A stretch of DNA of 64,000 nucleotides, taken from positions 1 to 64,000 of the forward strand of contig CAZNJE010000007.1 of NCBI GenBank assembly GCA_964573295.1. The letters are read 5' to 3'. Shown piece after piece: positions 7,089-15,999 of this stretch; the first letter of the stretch is position 1, and each line of letters starts with the position of its first letter. The translations under genes and the position numbers were made by a program. Origin of the DNA: CAYQJL01 sp964573295. Lineage in GTDB: Bacteria; Eisenbacteria; RBG-16-71-46; CAIMUX01; WJJG01. Below the pieces are notes generated by a model. The model saw only the letters and a program-made list of their open reading frames with translations, was not told the origin of the DNA and did no database searches.

Positions 7089-8903
7089 ATGTCGCACACC
7101 CACGAGACCTCCGCCCATCGAGCCCGTCAAGTCCAGCCAGCCCAACCAGTTCATCCAGTTCATGCAGTCCAGCCAGCTCATCCAGTCCAGCCAGCTCATC
7201 CAGTCCAGCCAGTCCATGCAGTCCTTCGCAGCGTGCTCGCCCCCATCGCGTTTCTCCTCGTTCTCGGTCTGACCCTAGCGGCCCCGGTTGCCACCGCCGC
7301 CCCGGATCTCCCCGAGAGCGATGACGGCGGGCTCATCGTCCGCACGCTGCGCCTGCCCACCGCGACGCCGGGCGATCTGGCCTTCGACGGCAACGCCCTC
7401 TGGCTCAGTGATTGGGCAGGCGGCGAGTTGCTGCGTCTCGATCCGGCCGACGGCGAGGTCCTGCAGCGACTCCCGGCCCCCTGCTACCGGCCCCGCGGTC
7501 TGGCCTGGGCCGACGGGCGGCTCTACATCTGCGACGATTCCGAGGGCCGCATCTACGTCTTCAACCCCGAAACGGGCATCACCGAGACCGACTATCCCGC
7601 ACCGAACGGCACGGGGCTGGGTCTGGCCTGGGATGGGGACGCCCTGTGGTTGGCCGACGACGGCGAGCACGACCTCTACCAACTGATCCCATCCGACGGA
7701 ACGGCGCTCACCTACTTCGACGCTCCACGCCACGTACCCGGCGGCCTGGCCTTTGACGGCACCTACTTGTGGGTCGGCCACCGGCACCAGGACCGCATCT
7801 ACGCGATCGACCCCGGCAGCGGACAGGTCATCACCGGGTTCGACGCACCCGGCCCCTACCCCTGCGGATTGGCGCCGGCCGGAGAGGGCCGCTTGTGGCT
7901 GGCCGACTTCGAGGACGGGCTTGCCTACCTGCTGGCTCCCCGTGAGGCGCGGCCCTATCAGACGAGCGACTGGCGCGCCTCACAGATCCGGGTGGTCTAC
8001 CGGCTCGAGAATCACGGCCCCGGCGATGTCCTGGATCCAACCGTCCACTTCGCCGTCGCCGAGCCTAGCGAGCACGTGCGCATCGACGGCGAACTCGACT
8101 TCGGCGGCCTGACGCCCCGGCGCTGGACCGACGCCTGGGGACAACCGATCGCGACGCTGACCGAGAAAGTCCTCAAGCCCGGGGAACGTTTCGAGGTGGG
8201 CTACACCGCCCGTGCCCATATCGGCGCGATCAACTACATCATCTTCCCGGAGCGGGTGGGCTCCTTGGAGGAGATCCCCGAGCCGATCCGCTCGACCTAT
8301 ACGGCCGAGGGCGAACGCTTGCAGGTCGCCTCGGACCTGGTCCAGGAAACAGCCCGCAAGATCCTCGGGGACGAGACGAATCCGTACTGGATCGCGCGCC
8401 GGATCTTCGACTGGGTGATCGAGACGCTCGAGTACGAACTCGTCGGCGGCTGGGATGTGCCCGAGACGCTGATCAAACGCGGTACGGGGTCTTGCTCGGA
8501 GTACGCGTTTCTCTATATCGCGCTCTGCCGGGCCGCTGGGTTGCCGGCGCGCTACGAAGCCGGCGCGGTGGTCCGCGGCGACGACACGAGCACCGATGAC
8601 GTGCACCACCGCTGGGCCGAGGTCTATCTGCCCGGTTACGGATGGATCCCCATCGATCCCAGCGGCGGCGACAGCCCCTTCCCTGGTGGGCAAGCCGATG
8701 CGATCGGCCGCCTTTCCAATCGCTACTACATCACCACCCACGGCGGCGGCGGATCGGAGGCACTGGGCTGGACGTACAATCTGCGCGCCACCCACTCGAA
8801 GCGGGGCCGCTGCGCCATTACCGAGGACGGGTGGTTCTACTGGCGGCGAGCCAAGGAGGAAGGCAGCGCGGTGCTCCCCCTGGGCACGCGGGCGAAGCCC
8901 TGA
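7089..8903 (+). CDS. secreted beta-propeller plus transglutaminase-like protein
   Basis: 604 residues; GGGAGG precedes the ATG. The N-terminus carries a His-Pro-Val-Gln-Pro-Ala repeat (about 15-44), then a hydrophobic signal-like segment (about 48-74) ending VATAAP. Residues about 80-305 form a propeller with repeats such as GLAWDGDALWLADD and GLAFDGTYLWVGH, like streptogramin lyase or SMP-30 folds. The transglutaminase/cysteine-protease core follows, with Cys469 in GTGSCSEYAF, His507 in HHRWAEVY and Asp523 in IPIDPSGG forming the expected triad. The fold may crosslink or hydrolyse peptides; the substrate is unknown. No C-terminal sorting domain is seen, and the 3' end runs into a 57-bp tandem repeat. 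Confidence 0.85.
   Translation: MSHTHETSAHRARQVQPAQPVHPVHAVQPAHPVQPAHPVQPVHAVLRSVLAPIAFLLVLGLTLAAPVATAAPDLPESDDGGLIVRTLRLPTATPGDLAFDGNALWLSDWAGGELLRLDPADGEVLQRLPAPCYRPRGLAWADGRLYICDDSEGRIYVFNPETGITETDYPAPNGTGLGLAWDGDALWLADDGEHDLYQLIPSDGTALTYFDAPRHVPGGLAFDGTYLWVGHRHQDRIYAIDPGSGQVITGFDAPGPYPCGLAPAGEGRLWLADFEDGLAYLLAPREARPYQTSDWRASQIRVVYRLENHGPGDVLDPTVHFAVAEPSEHVRIDGELDFGGLTPRRWTDAWGQPIATLTEKVLKPGERFEVGYTARAHIGAINYIIFPERVGSLEEIPEPIRSTYTAEGERLQVASDLVQETARKILGDETNPYWIARRIFDWVIETLEYELVGGWDVPETLIKRGTGSCSEYAFLYIALCRAAGLPARYEAGAVVRGDDTSTDDVHHRWAEVYLPGYGWIPIDPSGGDSPFPGGQADAIGRLSNRYYITTHGGGGSEALGWTYNLRATHSKRGRCAITEDGWFYWRRAKEEGSAVLPLGTRAKP
7129..7224 (+). repeat. 9-bp-based tandem repeat in the signal-peptide region
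   Basis: Units of the type CATCCAGTC and CAGCCAGCT alternate about ten times, coding an in-frame His/Pro/Val/Gln/Ala tract ahead of the hydrophobic core of the signal peptide. Confidence 0.85.
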
Positions 8904-9032
8904 ACCCGCACCAAGCTGCCCCTGGCCACGCGGGTGAAGCCGTGGGCCTACGCCGAGCTGCCCCTCGCCTCGCGAGCGAAGCCGTGAGCCCGCACCAAGC
9001 TGTCCCTCGCCACGCGAGCGTAGCCGTGGACC
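8862..9032 (+). repeat. about 57-bp tandem repeat spanning the 3' end of the transglutaminase gene
   Basis: Three to four degenerate copies of a unit containing GCTGCCCCTGGCCACGCG and GAAGCCGTGG. The first copy encodes the last residues of the upstream protein and the rest lies after its stop. Confidence 0.75.
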
Positions 9033-9056
9033 GGCGCGATCTCGCGAATGAGGATG

Positions 9057-9065
9057 TGGTATAAT
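9057..9065 (+). promoter_or_regulatory. extended -10 promoter of the propeller gene
   Basis: TGGTATAAT fits TGnTATAAT exactly. No good -35 box lies 17 bases upstream, which extended -10 promoters tolerate. The leader to the ATG is about 85 bases. The same core occurs, reversed, before the propeller gene at 57582. Confidence 0.55.
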
Positions 9066-9153
9066 TGGCCATGATTAGCCTGGTTTGGACTCGTGGTTCC
9101 TGACCCCCAGTCTTGGCCAAGTCCCCCCGAAGGGAGTCATCTCGAGAGGAGTC

Positions 9154-11814
9154 ATGATGTCGAAGTCCTGGTGGGCCGCTATCTGGGCCCTCGTCGCGCT
9201 GGGTGGCGTCCTGGCGATCGCCATTACCTCTTCTCCACCGCCGCTTCAGGTGGAGTACACCGAAGCGCGTGTCTTCGCGGTGGCCGAAGAAGGTTCCCAA
9301 ACCGATCCCCGCCTCCGCGCCCTGCGCGAAGGCGAACTCCCCTCACCCACCGAGATCGCACAATGGAAGGAAGACGGACGCGAACGCAAGCGGCTGCGCC
9401 GGGAGTGGTTCGAGGAACTGCACGCCGCGCCGCCCGGCGTGGACTGGCGGGCCATCGAGGAAGCCAACCGCCAGGAAGCGTCCTTGCGGCGATTCGGCGA
9501 GATCGCGCGCGGGCAGCGAACGGATCGCTGGACCGAGCTCGGCAGCGTCAACCTCGCCGGCCGCACGCACGCAGCCGCTCCGAGCGCGGACGGACAGACA
9601 CTCTATGTGGGCTCCGATCGTGGCGGCGTGTGGAAGGGCACGATCACCGGCGATGGCTGGCAGCCGATCTCCGACGGACTCGGCATGGGCTCCCATCAGC
9701 TCCTGGTCGTACCGCCCGGTATAGGACCAGAGGAACCTCTGGTCCTCTTCACGCTCGCCTTCGACAACAACACCGTCTATGCCACGACCAACGAAGGCCA
9801 GACCTGGTTCGTGCCCGAGGGCCTGCCGGATGAGATCTATGAAAGCCGGCGCATCTTGCATGACCCGTCCCATCCGCGCACGGTCTACTACTTGAGTCGC
9901 AGCCGGCACTGGACCGGACCGGGCACCTACGACTACGGCTCCCTGCTCTTCCGCTCCACCGATGGCGGACTCACCTTCGAGTACATCGCGCAGTTCCCCG
10001 CCAATCCGGCCGACATCTGGATCGATCGAGTCAGCGGAGGTGATCTCTACCTGCTCTCGGCCACCACCCTACACCGTTCGTCGGATCAGGGCGCGAGCTT
10101 CACCGAGGTGGGAACCATACCAACGGGCACGATCTCCGGTGCCTACCTGGCCGGCAGCGAGGCGGGCGCGCCCACCTTCTACGCATCGCTCAAGGAAGGA
10201 ACGCAGTGGAAGCTCTACCGCTCGACCAACGGCGGCGGGGACTGGGCCTACCGGCACGAGATTCATGATTTTTGGGAAACGCTGAACTGCTCGATCACGA
10301 ACCCGGATCTGATCTTCTTCGCCGGTGTCGAGTGCTGGCGCTCTGCCGACGGCGGCGCGAGCTTCGCCTACGTCAATCCCTGGACCGCCTACTACGGCGA
10401 CCCCGAGCACAAGCTCCACGCCGACAATCCAGGCCTCGACATTCACATGGTAGAGGGGCAGGAAGCGATCTTCTTCAACACCGACGGTGGAACCTATGTC
10501 TCCTATGACGGCGGGGCCACGGTACAGAACCTTTCACTGTGGGGACTGGGCATCAGCCAGTACTACAGCACCTTCACGAGCGCGACCGACCCCTACCTGA
10601 TCGCGGCCGGGTCGCAAGACCAGGGGTATCAGCAGTCCGAACCCGATCGCAACGATCCCTACCTCTATTTCGAACAGCTCATCAGCGGCGACTATGGACA
10701 CTTGACCTCATCGACGCGCGACCACAACTGGCTCTACTCGGTCTACCCAGGGTTCGTGCTGCTCCAGAAGCGCGAGATCAACCCACCCTACCTCTACCAG
10801 ATCGGTTTTCCCCAGACCGCGCATAGCTGGATGCCGTTCATCCTCGCCGATCCGATCGACACCGACGTCTTCTACTTCTGCGGCGATCGCATCTGGCGCT
10901 ACGAACGTCAGGAGTACGGCTACACCTACTCGATGACCCCATCGTCCCAGGAGTTCGCCGGTAGCTCCTACTCCACCGCGCTGGCGATCTCACCCGTGGA
11001 CCCGGACTACTGGTACGTGGCCACCAACAATGGCCGGCTCTGGCACTCCCATGACGGCGGACAGACCTGGACCCAGTCGGGGCAGGGACCGAACTCCCAC
11101 TACTTCTACGGCACCGGGATCGCTGTCTCTCCCTCCGACCCGAACGTGGCCTACGTCGGCGGCAGCGGCTACGGCGGGCACTCCGTGTGGCGCACGCTCG
11201 ATGGCGGCCTGACCTGGACCGGCGCGGCCGACGGGATGCCCCTCACGCTCGTCTACGAGCTCGCCATCGGTGGAGAGGAGCTGGATCTGCTCTTCGCCGC
11301 CACCGAGGCCGGCCCCTATGCCTGCCACACCGATGACATGCAGTGGGAGCCGATCGGCGGCACCGAGGCGCCCTTGCATCTCTTCTGGTCGGTCGAGTGG
11401 GTTCCGGAGATCGGCATCGCCCGCTTCGGCACTTACTGCCGGGGCATCTGGGACTATGAGGTGCCGGCGGCGGCCGGCATCGGGCCCGGCACGCCCGGCC
11501 CCGGTACGCCCGGACGCGGCGGCGCCGGCAAGGACGGTCTCTATGCGGCTGAGATGCTCTTCGAGGTCGGACCCAATCCGGCCCGGGACCATCTCGTGAT
11601 CCGGTTCGAGGCGGCCGCCCCGGGCACCCAGCGCATCGAGCTCTTCGATATCAGCGGACGACGCTTGAGCCAGATCAGCGCCGGGCACTTTGACGCGGGC
11701 ACGCACGATGTGCGGGCCGATCTGGGCGGCATGCACCTCGAGAGCGGCGTCTACTTCGTACGCAAGATCGGGCCACAGGGCACCGTGGTGAAGCGAGTGA
11801 GTATCCTGAACTGA
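9154..11814 (+). CDS. secreted BNR/sortilin-type beta-propeller with C-terminal sorting-like domain
   Basis: 886 residues from the ATG at 9154 (a second ATG follows); AGAGGAG lies just upstream. A signal helix (about 6-26) is followed by a charged helical region (about 45-130) and then by many Asp-box repeats such as STDGGLTF, SHDGGQTWT and TLDGGLTWT, the pattern of BNR/Vps10 propellers. A Gly-Pro linker (about 785-805) leads to an 80-residue C-terminal domain starting GPNPARDHLVIRF and ending SGVYFVRKIGPQG, like FlgD-Ig or type IX secretion CTDs. It is probably exported and surface-attached; no enzymatic residues were recognised. It resembles the genes at 30759 and 55048. Confidence 0.85.
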   Translation: MMSKSWWAAIWALVALGGVLAIAITSSPPPLQVEYTEARVFAVAEEGSQTDPRLRALREGELPSPTEIAQWKEDGRERKRLRREWFEELHAAPPGVDWRAIEEANRQEASLRRFGEIARGQRTDRWTELGSVNLAGRTHAAAPSADGQTLYVGSDRGGVWKGTITGDGWQPISDGLGMGSHQLLVVPPGIGPEEPLVLFTLAFDNNTVYATTNEGQTWFVPEGLPDEIYESRRILHDPSHPRTVYYLSRSRHWTGPGTYDYGSLLFRSTDGGLTFEYIAQFPANPADIWIDRVSGGDLYLLSATTLHRSSDQGASFTEVGTIPTGTISGAYLAGSEAGAPTFYASLKEGTQWKLYRSTNGGGDWAYRHEIHDFWETLNCSITNPDLIFFAGVECWRSADGGASFAYVNPWTAYYGDPEHKLHADNPGLDIHMVEGQEAIFFNTDGGTYVSYDGGATVQNLSLWGLGISQYYSTFTSATDPYLIAAGSQDQGYQQSEPDRNDPYLYFEQLISGDYGHLTSSTRDHNWLYSVYPGFVLLQKREINPPYLYQIGFPQTAHSWMPFILADPIDTDVFYFCGDRIWRYERQEYGYTYSMTPSSQEFAGSSYSTALAISPVDPDYWYVATNNGRLWHSHDGGQTWTQSGQGPNSHYFYGTGIAVSPSDPNVAYVGGSGYGGHSVWRTLDGGLTWTGAADGMPLTLVYELAIGGEELDLLFAATEAGPYACHTDDMQWEPIGGTEAPLHLFWSVEWVPEIGIARFGTYCRGIWDYEVPAAAGIGPGTPGPGTPGRGGAGKDGLYAAEMLFEVGPNPARDHLVIRFEAAAPGTQRIELFDISGRRLSQISAGHFDAGTHDVRADLGGMHLESGVYFVRKIGPQGTVVKRVSILN

Positions 11815-12076
11815 GTTCCATAGAGCCATAGAGCCGGGATTCCCCGGGGGGCAGTCCGGCCCGGTCCGTCGTTTGCGAAACGGGCCGGGTCGAACGTAAT
11901 CCTCTCCGTCGTCTTCGTACTCTTCACTTCTGCGCAACTGCGCAACTGCGCAACTGCGCATCCGCGCATTCTCCGGCTTCTGCGCATTCTCCGGCTTCTG
12001 CGCATTCTCCGGCTTCTGCGCATCCCCCATGTTCTGCATACTCTCTGCACTCTCCGGCTTCTCACCCATCAGATCA
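11815..12076. repeat. intergenic region with two tandem repeats
   Basis: About five copies of a GCGCAACT-type 8- to 9-mer (about 11933-11970) are followed by three copies of GCGCATTCTCCGGCTTCT (about 11966-12019) and weaker copies to about 12062. No gene is seen between the propeller stop and the promoter at 12081. Confidence 0.8.
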
Positions 12077-12080
12077 GGCT

Positions 12081-12109
12081 TTGACAGAATGATAGCATTA
12101 TGATATCAT
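12081..12109 (+). promoter_or_regulatory. strong promoter of the SPFH-RHH operon
   Basis: TTGACA (12081-12086), exactly 17 bases, then TATCAT (12104-12109). It is among the best -35/-10 pairs in the window. The -10 box overlaps the operator-like array at 12091-12140. Confidence 0.75.
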
Positions 12110-12140
12110 AACGATATCAATTCGATATCACTGCGATGTC
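12091..12140 (+). promoter_or_regulatory. five-site operator array with 11-bp period
   Basis: GATAGC (12091), GATATC (12102), GATATC (12113), GATATC (12124) and GATGTC (12135) start exactly 11 bases apart, so they face the same side of the helix. GATATC is itself palindromic. The array covers the -10 box and transcription start. The operon it precedes encodes a ribbon-helix-helix protein, a class that binds arrays of short, evenly spaced sites, so autoregulation is the natural reading. Binding is inferred. Confidence 0.7.
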
Positions 12141-12170
12141 GAAGCAAGGTCAGAGAAAGGAGAGATCGTC

Positions 12171-13040
12171 ATGATCCGCGAGAAGACTGCCTCCTCCATA
12201 TCCGGGTACGTGATGCTGTTCGTATGCCTGGTGGTAGCAGTCCTGATGGTGCTGCTCTTCATCAATGCCATCCAGGCCAAGAACGTCGCCGCTTTGCTCA
12301 TCTCAATCTTCGGCTTCCTGGCCGACCTGCTGCTCTTCGCCGGCCATTTCGTGGTCAACCCGAACGAGGGCCGGGTCATCCAGCTCTTCGGCAAGTACGT
12401 CGGCACGGTCAAGACACCCGGCCTGCGCTGGAACAACCCCTTCACGACGCGCAAGAAGGTCTCGCTGCGGGTGCGCAACTTCGAGAGCGGCCGGCTGAAG
12501 GTCAACGACCAGGACGGCAACCCGATCGAGATCGCCGCGGTGATCGTGTGGAAGGTGGTCGACACCGCCGAGGCGATCTTCGAGGTCGATGACTACGAAA
12601 ACTACGTCCAGGTGCAGAGCGAAGCGGCGCTGCGTAACCTCACGACCAGCTATCCCTACGACGGCCACGACGACGACACGGTGTCCTTGCGCGGCCACAC
12701 CAACGAGATCGCAGAGAAGCTCCAGGCCGAGGTCCAGGAGCGGCTGGGCAAGGCCGGGGTCAATGTGCTCGAGGCACGGATCAGCCACCTCGCCTACGCC
12801 CCGGAGATCGCCAGCGCCATGCTGCAGCGCCAGCAGGCCAGCGCCATCATCGCCGCCCGTCAGAAGATCGTCGAGGGCGCCGTGGGGATGGTCGAGACGG
12901 CGCTGGACATGTTGGCCGAGAAGTCGGTCGTGGATCTCGACGAAGAGCGCAAAGCCGCCATGGTCAGCAACCTGCTGGTCGTGTTGTGCGGTGACCGGGA
13001 TCCGCACCCGGTCATCAATGCGGGATCGCTGTACCAGTAG
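12171..13040 (+). CDS. SPFH/band 7 domain membrane protein
   Basis: 289 residues; AAAGGAGAG lies before the ATG. Two N-terminal membrane helices (about 11-33 and 38-60) are followed by an SPFH/prohibitin-like domain (about 61-240), which opens FVVNPNEGRVIQLFGKYVGT. A conserved middle stretch reads DGNPIEIAAVIVWKVVDTA. A helical stretch AYAPEIASAMLQRQQASA (about 205-222) precedes the C-terminus. The protein is stomatin-like but shorter than HflK/HflC and lacks their long Ala/Glu coiled coil. SPFH proteins form oligomeric membrane assemblies. A small RHH gene follows within 3 bases, a pairing I recall from other genomes. Confidence 0.88.
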   Translation: MIREKTASSISGYVMLFVCLVVAVLMVLLFINAIQAKNVAALLISIFGFLADLLLFAGHFVVNPNEGRVIQLFGKYVGTVKTPGLRWNNPFTTRKKVSLRVRNFESGRLKVNDQDGNPIEIAAVIVWKVVDTAEAIFEVDDYENYVQVQSEAALRNLTTSYPYDGHDDDTVSLRGHTNEIAEKLQAEVQERLGKAGVNVLEARISHLAYAPEIASAMLQRQQASAIIAARQKIVEGAVGMVETALDMLAEKSVVDLDEERKAAMVSNLLVVLCGDRDPHPVINAGSLYQ

Positions 13041-13043
13041 GGG

Positions 13044-13259
13044 GTGATCGGATTGCCGGAACGGAAAGGATTCCTGCTGCGCATCGAGCCCCAGGTGCTC
13101 GATGCGCTCCGCCGTTGGGCCGACGACGAGTTCCGCAGCGTGAACGCCCAGATCGACGTCGTGCTGCGCCGGGCCCTGAAGGATGCCGGCCGCTGGAAGA
13201 ACCCCAGCGAGGAACCGAAACCACCGAACATCCGGGCAAGGCCTGAGCGCGAGCGATGA
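13044..13259 (+). CDS. Arc-type ribbon-helix-helix DNA-binding protein
   Basis: 71 residues from a GTG three bases after the SPFH stop; a TTG three codons in is an alternative. The order fits an RHH fold: beta strand KGFLLRIEPQVLDAL, helix ALRRWADDEFRSVNAQID and helix IDVVLRRALKDAG. This matches Arc-like domains, where the strand enters the DNA major groove. It is encoded downstream of the phased array at 12091-12140 and is the likely ligand of those sites. There is no toxin gene beside it, so antitoxin status is not supported. Confidence 0.78.
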   Translation: MIGLPERKGFLLRIEPQVLDALRRWADDEFRSVNAQIDVVLRRALKDAGRWKNPSEEPKPPNIRARPERER

Positions 13260-13263
13260 CCGC

Positions 13264-13347
13264 GCCGCACGACCATCGCGCGATCACCATCGCCGCACGA
13301 CCATCGCGCGATCACCATCGCCGCACGACCATCGCGCGATCACCATC
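13264..13347. repeat. 28-bp tandem repeat, three perfect copies
   Basis: A 28-base unit beginning GCCGCACGACCATCGCGCGA is repeated head-to-tail three times with no spacers, filling the gap between two convergent genes. Confidence 0.92.
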
Positions 13348-13362
13348 GCCTCGATCCTGGCC

Positions 13363-15255
13363 CTAGCGAATCCACATCACCGGGCGGCTGGCGCGGAAGT
13401 CACCCGCGGCCGCCCGCAGCCAGTAGAGCCCGGGCGAAACCACCCGCCCGGCATCATCACGACCGTCCCATACGAACCGCAGGCTCGCATCGTCTTCGCC
13501 GCGCGGGAGCAGCCTGCGCAAACTGCGGCCGGTGGCATCGATGACCTGCACGCGCGCATCCTCGCCCACCGCCGGGCCGGCCGAGGCATTCCACCGCAGC
13601 CACAGTTCCAGCGTTCCCCGCGCGGGGTTGCCACCGGCCAGGTGGAGACGGAGAGGTTCCTCGAAGGTCGCCCAGTGCGGCTCGATGCTTTGCTGAACAA
13701 GCTCGAAATCGGTGAAGTGGGGCAGATGGTCCGATGCTTCTTCGCTGTCCCCGGCGTAGAGGCCGTACTCGTTCAGGAAGCTGCCCGGGGCATGGGTGGT
13801 CTGCAGGATCCCATGGACCGGTAGGCTGAGGTTGCTGTCCGAGTAGATGATGAAGTCGAGCCGCCCCGGCCCGTAGTCACTCCACTCCTTGTACCAGGTG
13901 TAGCCCATCGGCCCGGTGCACAGGTGCGAGCCGAGATCGGTGAAGTCGGTACCGTCCCAGTCGGGCGCGAAATCGGGACCGTAGGTGGCCTCGTCCTCGA
14001 TATCGCCGGTCAGGAGGGTCTCGAGCTGCCGCTTCAGGCCGACGAAGTTCATGTCACCGGTGATCAGGATCGGGTTGTCCGGTGTCAGGTCGATCAACCC
14101 GCCGGGGGTCTTGGCGTCGCGAACGAACTGCATGATCGCGTCGCACTGCTCTTGTCGTTCCTCGTCGGCCCCGCAACAATTCAGATGGCAGTTGATCACC
14201 AAGAAATCCTCGTCGACATTCGCGACCGGACCGCAGAGAAAGGCTCCCGCGCGGCCGCCCGCGATCGACCAGACGCCCAGGATATCACCCCGCGTGAGCA
14301 GGACCTTGTCGCTGACCTGGGCGGCGTCCCATCCGGCGCCGAGCCATCCGGCGACCACCTCGCGCGTCTCGTTCGCATCGTGATCATAGATTTCCTGAAA
14401 CGCGATGACGTCGGGATCGAGCGCCTGGAGAATCCGCTCGTAGGAGGGGATGGCATACCCGTTCCACAAGCGGTCCTGATAGACGTTGTAGGTGATCAAG
14501 CGCACGGGACCCGGATCACGCGCGAGCTCAATGGTCGGCATCGGCTCCAACGACCCCACCTCCATCGTATACTCCACGACGGTGCCGACATTGGGAATCC
14601 AGTCCCCGCCGCCAGCCTGATCACGCAGCTGGAGATACACCTCATCCTGGGGGAAACACGGGAATCCCCCCACCATCGCCTCCTTGAGCAAGGCTACCTC
14701 GAATTGGGTGCCGCTGTGAGTCGGCCCCACGGCCAGACGCAGTACGGGCCAGTCGATGTTGGTGTACTCGGTGCCGTAGAAGAAGAACCCCTGCCGTTCC
14801 CCGAACTCCCAGATCAGATCCGCACCCAACCCCGGAAACGGATAGCCCGTGCCCGAATTCTGATCGGTGTCGATCATCAGGGTTAGCTGGTTGTCCTCTT
14901 GCAGGAGCACTTCACCAGTCGTTTCGAACCGGATATAGAGGTAGTCCTCGTCGTCGGCAAGCCAGAGCCGGTCGAAGTCCACACCATTGGGGCCGCCGTC
15001 GCCGATGCCATCGGTCCAGGCCACCGGCACCCCATCCCAGTCCTCGAAGTATCCGTCCGTGTACACCCGGTGAAGGTCGGCCCGGGCGGTCGAATAGACC
15101 GGCACCAATGCCGGAACCAACAGGGTGACGAGCAGCACTGCGAGGCAGAGGCTCCACGCCCCCGCCAGGGGCGGCACCGAACCGAGGAGGCCACTCGAGC
15201 AGCGGGACCGACCCCAGGCCCAGGGTCCCGACGAGCGGTGGAAATGTGGATGCAT
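13363..15255 (-). CDS. secreted endonuclease/exonuclease/phosphatase-family protein with CBM9-like and FlgD-like domains
   Basis: 630 residues from the ATG at 15255 (GGAAGGA about 8 bases upstream). A signal helix (about 30-60) is followed by a beta-rich CBM9-like region (about 62-235, with FEDWDGVPVAWTDG and YLYIRFETTG). The EEP domain (about 255-540) has LITYNVYQ, the metal-binding Glu in VIAFQEIYD, the DxN motif in ITGDMNFVG, RLDFIIY and the closing SDHLPHF. These are the DNase I/phosphodiesterase fold landmarks and look intact, so hydrolysis of phosphodiesters is likely. The C-terminal 80 residues are FlgD-like and end SPGLYWLRAAAGD. Its nucleic-acid or lipid-headgroup substrate cannot be told from sequence. 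Confidence 0.85.
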   Translation of the reverse strand: MHPHFHRSSGPWAWGRSRCSSGLLGSVPPLAGAWSLCLAVLLVTLLVPALVPVYSTARADLHRVYTDGYFEDWDGVPVAWTDGIGDGGPNGVDFDRLWLADDEDYLYIRFETTGEVLLQEDNQLTLMIDTDQNSGTGYPFPGLGADLIWEFGERQGFFFYGTEYTNIDWPVLRLAVGPTHSGTQFEVALLKEAMVGGFPCFPQDEVYLQLRDQAGGGDWIPNVGTVVEYTMEVGSLEPMPTIELARDPGPVRLITYNVYQDRLWNGYAIPSYERILQALDPDVIAFQEIYDHDANETREVVAGWLGAGWDAAQVSDKVLLTRGDILGVWSIAGGRAGAFLCGPVANVDEDFLVINCHLNCCGADEERQEQCDAIMQFVRDAKTPGGLIDLTPDNPILITGDMNFVGLKRQLETLLTGDIEDEATYGPDFAPDWDGTDFTDLGSHLCTGPMGYTWYKEWSDYGPGRLDFIIYSDSNLSLPVHGILQTTHAPGSFLNEYGLYAGDSEEASDHLPHFTDFELVQQSIEPHWATFEEPLRLHLAGGNPARGTLELWLRWNASAGPAVGEDARVQVIDATGRSLRRLLPRGEDDASLRFVWDGRDDAGRVVSPGLYWLRAAAGDFRASRPVMWIR

Positions 15256-15384
15256 GGGAATCGTCCTTCCGAGTGCGGTCAGCCCCGGTGGTTCTTGCCG
15301 GCATCTGGTCCATTCGCAGGTGGCCCTTGCCGGCACTAGGTCTGCCAGGAGGGACACCCGCAAGACGAGCCAGGCCGGCTGTAA

Positions 15385-15427
15385 CAGCGTATACCGCCTG
15401 GCCAAGCTGGCCAAGCTGGCCAACCTG
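15385..15427. repeat. 9-bp tandem repeat upstream of the EEP-family gene
   Basis: GGCCAAGCT-type units repeat three to four times about 150 bases before the EEP-family start codon. The rest of 15256-15535 shows no gene. Confidence 0.7.
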
Positions 15428-15535
15428 GAGGTGTTGTAGAGGTATTGTAATGGATTCGATCCGATCCGGAGCCAGGATTCTGCTCTTGCGGAGATTCGCC
15501 TAGCCAGATGCGGACCAGGGAAAGGGGCTAAAGTC

Positions 15536-15690
15536 AGAACCGGCGCACCCATTGGTGCACCGGTTCTGGGGCTACTGGCGTTACTCTCGCTTGCGGGAAG
15601 CCATCTTTGTACCAACCATCAGAAAGCCAGGCGAGCCTTTCGTCCATGACTCATCTCGCGCCACCCAACAAATCTTACGGCATATGACGT
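15536..15690. repeat. long direct repeat, copy 1, with a 13-bp hairpin
   Basis: It begins with GAACCGGCGCACC, a CATT loop and GGTGCACCGGTTC, then continues about 120 bases with close similarity to copy 2, including TCTCGCTTGCGGGAAGCCAT. There is no T-run after the hairpin. Confidence 0.85.
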
Positions 15691-15999
15691 AGATTTCGAA
15701 GGGGGATATAAGGGGGATAAACAGGTCACTTACAGACACCCTTTTGCTCTCTCGGAGGCATCCGACGACGGCGCAAACGTGGCCTGAGGCCTCCCGGTCG
15801 CGAAGGGGAGCCGGGTCATCCAACCACGAACCCGCGAGACCGCCAACCACGAATCGGCCCGCCGGGCTGGTTCGCCACCCGAGCGCAGCGAAGCGATGAC
15901 GGAGGGCAGCAGACACCCGTCGGTGCTTAGCTGAACGAGACCCGATTGGCACCGGTGGGCCGGCTCCCGGCGGGTTGGCGGACCGAATCCCCAAAACCA
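15691..15999. other. spacer between the two long direct repeats, no gene seen
   Basis: The minus-strand frame through here (15581-16012) has no family features and ends within copy 1. Short AAGGGGGATA-type and AACCACGAA-type duplications are visible. Confidence 0.4.

Noticed and set aside
12171..13259. SPFH-RHH pair as a toxin-antitoxin system
   Set aside because: The SPFH protein has no toxin features; an autoregulated membrane-protein operon fits better.
13264..13347. Three perfect 28-bp repeats as a CRISPR array
   Set aside because: The copies are head-to-tail with no spacers and no cas genes nearby; it is a minisatellite.
15536..15566. Hairpin as an intrinsic terminator
   Set aside because: The stem is perfect but no T-run follows on either strand.
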